DNA of 9,016 nucleotides from JBBDNT01 sp040877445. Its GTDB lineage: Bacteria; Planctomycetota; Planctomycetia; Planctomycetales; Planctomycetaceae. Below, in pieces: positions 5,542-9,016 of this stretch (the stretch's first letter is position 1; each line of letters begins with the position of its first letter). The position numbers and the translations under genes were made by a program. The stretch spans positions 1 through 9,016 of the forward strand of contig JBBDNT010000350.1 in the NCBI GenBank assembly GCA_040877445.1. Direction: 5' to 3'. The notes below the pieces were generated by a model. That model was not told the origin of the DNA and searched no databases. It saw only the letters and a program-made list of their open reading frames with translations.

Positions 5542-7932
5542 ATGATCAAAGGTCGGCTGTGCCGGGCATTCAGCCTGCTGGCGCTGGTGGCGATGTTGCC
5601 GGGCTGCCTGGGGCCGAACGACAAGCTGTGGTATTTGGGAGACGCCGATCTTCAATACTATGAAGAGGCGTCGCTCGAAGTCGCCCGCGCCTGCATCGAT
5701 CCGCCGGTCGCGGAAGAGGTCGAGCTGGGCACCCGGCCCCGCACCCTCGCCGATCGAGGCAAGGACGAAATCTGGGACATGACGCTTCCCGAGGCGATGC
5801 AGATCGCGCTCTCGAACGCCGCCGTCATCCGCAGCCGGGGCCAATTCCGCTCTCCCGGCAATGCGCTGCTCGCCAATGCGCAGAACGCCCCCTCGGTGTA
5901 CGATCCGGCGATTCAGGAGACCGGCGTGCTGTTCGGGACTCGGGGCGTCGAATCGGCCCTGGCGGCGTTCGACACCACCTTCACCACGTCGATGATCTGG
6001 GGCCGCAACGAGCAGGTGCAGAACAACGCCTTCTTCGGCGGCGGACTTTCGCCGGGGAGCACGGCCACGCAGGAGACCGGCGACTTCGACGTCGGCCTCA
6101 GCAAGACGTTCGCCACCGGCGGGCAGTTGAACCTCATGCACAACTGGGACTACCTCGGCTCGAACGCGCCGGGGCAGTTGTTCCCGTCTTCGTATCGCGG
6201 GGGCGTCGGCGCGAATTACCGGCATCCCTTGTGGGCCGGGTCGGGAACCGAGTTCACCCGCATCGCCGGCCCGATCACGCAGAGTTTCGGAGGATTGAGC
6301 GGCGTGACGCAAGGCGTGCTGATCGCCCGCATCAACGGCGACATCACCGTCGCCGACTTCGAGGAGAACGTCCGCAACCTCGTTCGCGACGTCGAAGACC
6401 TGTACTGGGAGTTGTATCTGCAATACCGCCTGTACGACACGGCGGTCACCACGCGGAACTCCGTGTTGCGCAGCTGGCGCGAGGCGCAGGCCAAGCTGGA
6501 GCTGGGCGGCATCGCCGGGTTCAAGCCGGCCGACGAGGCGCAGGCCCGCGACGCGTACTTCAACGCGCGGGCCGTCACCGAGACGACTCTCGCCGCGATC
6601 TACACGACCGAGACCGAGTTGCGGAGGCTGCTCGGGCTGCCGGTCAACGACGGACGGATCATCCGTCCGCAGGAAGAGCCGACGACCGCGCAGTTCGAGC
6701 CGGACTGGTACGTCAGTCTCGCCGAGGCCCTCAGCCAGCGCGTCGAGCTCCGCAAGCAGAAGTGGAACATCCAGAGCCTCGAACTGCAGCACACCGCCGC
6801 CAACAGCCTCACGAAGCCGCGGCTCGATTTCGTCTCCGGTTACATGGTGAACGGGTTCGGCGATCAACTGTTCGGAAGCAACGACGACGACGGCTTTTCC
6901 GCCCAGGGCTTCCGCAGCGGGTACGAGACCATCACCCAGGGGAACCAGACCGGCTGGAACCTGGGCTTCGAGCTGACGATGCCGCTCGGCTTCCGCCAGG
7001 CGCACGCCCAGGTGCGGAACATCGAGTTGCGGCTGGCGAAGGCGCGGAAGGTGCTGTCGGCCGCCGAGCTCGACATCAGCCACGAGTTGGCGGTCACCCT
7101 GCAGAACCTCGCCTCCCAATATCGGATCGCCGAGACGAACTACAATCGGCGCGAAGCGGCGAAGCGGCGGGTCGAATTGTTCGAGGCGGAACTGGAGGCG
7201 GGGACCGCGACGCTGGACCTCGTGCTTCGCGCGCAGGCGAGCCTCGCCGAAGCCGAGTCGGCCTATTACACCAGCCTGATCCGCTACAACCAGGCGCTGA
7301 TCGACCTGCAATTCCGCAAGGGGACGCTGCTCGAGCACAACAACATCTTCCTCGCGGAAAGCGCCTGGACGCCGGAGGCCTACGACGACGCGCTCCGCCG
7401 CGCCTGGGCCCGGAGCCATGCGTTCGAGAACCCGCTGCTGCATACCGAGCCTCCCGAGATCGCGATCCCGGCTTTTCAGGGACACGTCGCGATGCCGGCC
7501 ATGTCGCGGCCTGCGCACGAAATCGTCCCGCTGCCCGGGGACGACGTTCCGCCCCCCGCTCCGCCGGTCGAAGACGAGCCGGCCGACGACGACGCTCCGG
7601 CGAATCCGCCGCCGCCCGTCCTCCCCGACGCCGCGGCGCACCGCGACGACGCCAACCCGGCCGCCGCGCTGGTGCGGCTTTCCGATCGCGCCGGCCGCCT
7701 CGCCCGGGGGGAAACGCTCGCCGCGCCGAGCGCGAAACCGACCAGCGTCGGGGAACCTCATCCGGCGAATCCGATCCGCCAGACGAACTCTCGCGGTGCG
7801 AGCCTTTCCACCGGACCGGCGGTCCGTTCCGCGGTCTTCGAGCGCGGGAACCCCCTCTTCCGCGACGGCGACGCCCTCGTCGAGACCGACGAGTCGCTGG
7901 ACTTGAATTCCCCCGGGGACATCCTTGAATAG
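5542..7932 (+). CDS. TolC-family outer-membrane efflux lipoprotein with long disordered tail
   Basis: A 796-residue protein expected to form a trimeric outer-membrane duct for efflux or secretion. Residues 1-22 are a lipoprotein signal (KGR, hydrophobic SLLALVAM, lipobox LPGC with Cys22). The TolC/OEP repeat begins near DMTLPEAMQIALSN (79-92). Helical hairpins follow, about 270-365 (NVRNLVRDVEDLYWELYL region, ending RRLLGLP) and 405-420 plus 488-600 (repeat two, with AGTATLDLVLRAQASLAEAE and RYNQALIDLQ). Strand-like, glycine-rich segments lie at about 140-240 and 425-480. Residues about 635-796 form an unusual tail rich in Pro, Asp and Ala (EDEPADDDAPANPPPP), absent from ordinary TolC proteins of about 450-500 residues. 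The start at 5542 has AAGGGA seven bases upstream and gives the signal peptide; the longer in-frame start at 5449 would bury it. No inner-membrane pump or adaptor gene is adjacent. The WYL regulator follows after five bases. Confidence 0.9.
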   Translation: MIKGRLCRAFSLLALVAMLPGCLGPNDKLWYLGDADLQYYEEASLEVARACIDPPVAEEVELGTRPRTLADRGKDEIWDMTLPEAMQIALSNAAVIRSRGQFRSPGNALLANAQNAPSVYDPAIQETGVLFGTRGVESALAAFDTTFTTSMIWGRNEQVQNNAFFGGGLSPGSTATQETGDFDVGLSKTFATGGQLNLMHNWDYLGSNAPGQLFPSSYRGGVGANYRHPLWAGSGTEFTRIAGPITQSFGGLSGVTQGVLIARINGDITVADFEENVRNLVRDVEDLYWELYLQYRLYDTAVTTRNSVLRSWREAQAKLELGGIAGFKPADEAQARDAYFNARAVTETTLAAIYTTETELRRLLGLPVNDGRIIRPQEEPTTAQFEPDWYVSLAEALSQRVELRKQKWNIQSLELQHTAANSLTKPRLDFVSGYMVNGFGDQLFGSNDDDGFSAQGFRSGYETITQGNQTGWNLGFELTMPLGFRQAHAQVRNIELRLAKARKVLSAAELDISHELAVTLQNLASQYRIAETNYNRREAAKRRVELFEAELEAGTATLDLVLRAQASLAEAESAYYTSLIRYNQALIDLQFRKGTLLEHNNIFLAESAWTPEAYDDALRRAWARSHAFENPLLHTEPPEIAIPAFQGHVAMPAMSRPAHEIVPLPGDDVPPPAPPVEDEPADDDAPANPPPPVLPDAAAHRDDANPAAALVRLSDRAGRLARGETLAAPSAKPTSVGEPHPANPIRQTNSRGASLSTGPAVRSAVFERGNPLFRDGDALVETDESLDLNSPGDILE

Positions 7933-7937
7933 AGGGC

Positions 7938-8915
7938 ATGGCCTCCATCGACCGCATCCACCGGCTGCTGCGGCTCATCGAGCTGTTGCAGTCCGGCCGG
8001 GGTTACAACTCGACTCAGCTCGCGCGGGAGTGCGGCGTCAGCCGGCGAACCATCTTCCGCGACCTGAAGACATTGCACGATTCGGGAATCGCCGTCCGTT
8101 ACGACGAAGAGCGGCAGACGTACGCGCTCCCCGCGCGGACGATGCTCCCGGCGACCGAGCTGAACCTCGACGAGGCGCTCGCGCTGCTGATCCTCTGCCA
8201 GGAACTGGGCGACGCCGCGCAAGGCATTCCTTTTCAGCGGGCGGCGCGCACAGCCGCGCTCAAACTCACGAGCAGTCTTCCCGGCGCGCTGCGGGATGAA
8301 GCGACGCGGCTGGCGGCGAACGTTTCGGTCCAGCTCGATCCGCACAACCCGCTCGACGGTTCCGAAGCCGTCTTCGACCTCGTGCAGCAGGCGCTGGCCC
8401 ACCGCCGGCGGATTCGATTCCAATATCACAGCCTCTTCGAGAACGGGGTCATCAACACGCTCGTCAGTCCGTATCGCCTGCACTTCGCGCGGCGAAGCTG
8501 GTACGTCATCGGCCGCTCGTCGCTGCATCGCGCCGTCCGCACCTTCAACGTGGGACGCATCCGCCAGGCGGAACTGGTCGACTCCACCTACGACATTCCG
8601 CCGCGGTTCAGCCTCGATCGGCACCTGGGCAACGCCTGGCGCCTCATTCGCGAACGCGGCCGCCGCCGCGACGTCGTCGTCCGCTTCCAGCCGCAAGTCG
8701 CGCACAACGTCGCCGAAGTCCAATGGCACAAGACGCAGCGCACCACCTGGAACGCCGACGGCAGCCTCGACCTTCGCGTCACCGTCGACGGACTGGGGGA
8801 GATCGCGTGGTGGATCCTGGGCTACGGCGAACAGGCCGAAGTCCTCGAACCGCCAGAGCTGCGCGAAGACCTGCGGCGGCGATTCGAGAGACTCATCGAG
8901 ATTTACGGGCGGTAG
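7938..8915 (+). CDS. HTH-WYL transcriptional regulator
   Basis: A 325-residue cytoplasmic DNA-binding protein of the WYL class. An N-terminal DeoR-like winged helix-turn-helix (about residues 5-65; STQLARECGVSRRTIFRDL as the helix-turn-helix at 25-43) is followed by a linker, a WYL domain (about 145-225; SPYRLHFARRSWYVIGR, with WYV at 188-190 in place of WYL) and a WCX-type C-terminal extension (about 243-322). WYL domains sense small ligands or nucleic acids, and members regulate stress, defence and metabolic genes; the ligand here is unknown. The ATG lies five bases after the TolC-like stop and no upstream in-frame start exists (TGA at 7926-7928). Purines GAGGG directly precede the ATG with almost no spacing, so translation may depend on coupling to the upstream gene. 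The tight spacing suggests one operon and possible autoregulation. Confidence 0.93.
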   Translation: MASIDRIHRLLRLIELLQSGRGYNSTQLARECGVSRRTIFRDLKTLHDSGIAVRYDEERQTYALPARTMLPATELNLDEALALLILCQELGDAAQGIPFQRAARTAALKLTSSLPGALRDEATRLAANVSVQLDPHNPLDGSEAVFDLVQQALAHRRRIRFQYHSLFENGVINTLVSPYRLHFARRSWYVIGRSSLHRAVRTFNVGRIRQAELVDSTYDIPPRFSLDRHLGNAWRLIRERGRRRDVVVRFQPQVAHNVAEVQWHKTQRTTWNADGSLDLRVTVDGLGEIAWWILGYGEQAEVLEPPELREDLRRRFERLIEIYGR

Positions 8916-8917
8916 GC

Positions 8918-8955
8918 GGTCGGCAGTCGGCAGCAGGCAGTGAAAGGTCGGCAGT
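8918..8955. repeat. Short direct repeats (GTCGGCAG)
   Basis: GTCGGCAG occurs three times just past the WYL stop (8919-8926, 8926-8933 and 8947-8954), with the decayed unit CAGGCAG between them. This is simple intergenic repeat DNA with no coding potential that I can see. Confidence 0.6.
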
Positions 8956-8972
8956 ATGATAGGTGTTGGAAA

Positions 8973-9000
8973 AGTACTCAGTACTGAGTACTCCGTACTC
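8973..9000. repeat. Four 7-base tandem units forming a 20-base palindrome
   Basis: AGTACTC, AGTACTG, AGTACTC and CGTACTC follow one another without gaps. The first 20 bases (8973-8992) are a perfect palindrome. The stretch is clearly more AT-rich than its surroundings and lies about 60 bases beyond the WYL stop. It could be a transcript-end hairpin or a protein-binding site; no T-run follows within the window. Confidence 0.75.
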
Positions 9001-9016
9001 TTGAATTCGACCCCAG

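Noticed and set aside
5383..7761. A 792-codon open frame on the minus strand opposite the TolC-like gene
   Set aside because: Shadow of a well-supported gene; no domain, signal peptide or ribosome site recognised.

Overview
The window is GC-rich, chromosomal-looking DNA with six clear protein genes, one possible tiny gene and several families of short palindromic repeats. No rRNA, tRNA, CRISPR array, integrase or transposase is visible. The gene types (a copper ATPase with YHS and heavy-metal-binding modules, an isolated TolC-type lipoprotein, a WYL regulator), the high GC and the abundance of dispersed hairpins suggest a Gram-negative bacterium, most likely a planctomycete. That assignment is inferred from gene content and style; there is no phylogenetic marker here.

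Layout. Bases 1-258 hold three copies of a hairpin element and no convincing gene. On the minus strand an NAD(P)-dependent epimerase/dehydratase (339-1244) overlaps by ATGA with a possible 27-residue membrane peptide (259-342). A 273-base divergent gap follows, holding one strong hairpin. On the plus strand a CopA-type P1B copper ATPase of 887 residues (1518-4181) carries an in-frame insertion made of hairpin repeats. A gap with nested inverted repeats separates it from a convergent small four-helix membrane protein on the minus strand (4454-4936). Divergent from that is a short DUF962/Mpo1-like protein (5056-5355). Then come a TolC-family outer-membrane lipoprotein with a long disordered tail (5542-7932) and, five bases later, an HTH-WYL transcriptional regulator (7938-8915). 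The window ends in short tandem repeats.

How the genes relate. The copper ATPase would export Cu(I) from the cytoplasm. The TolC-like protein would form an outer-membrane duct, but no inner-membrane pump or adaptor sits beside it, so a link between the two is only a possibility. The TolC gene and the WYL regulator look like one operon. A sequence very close to a sigma-28 (FliA/SigD) promoter lies about 145 bases upstream of the TolC gene. The epimerase, the small membrane protein and the DUF962 protein look like independent housekeeping or accessory genes.

Most notable observations: (1) a dispersed hairpin family with a conserved TGA-containing loop and GCTC flank but compensating stem changes has entered the copper ATPase coding sequence in frame, adding about 55 residues between the phosphorylation site and the nucleotide-binding domain; (2) a second hairpin family at 1-223 shows the same kind of stem covariation; (3) the sigma-28-like promoter. 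No complete new multi-gene system is evident.
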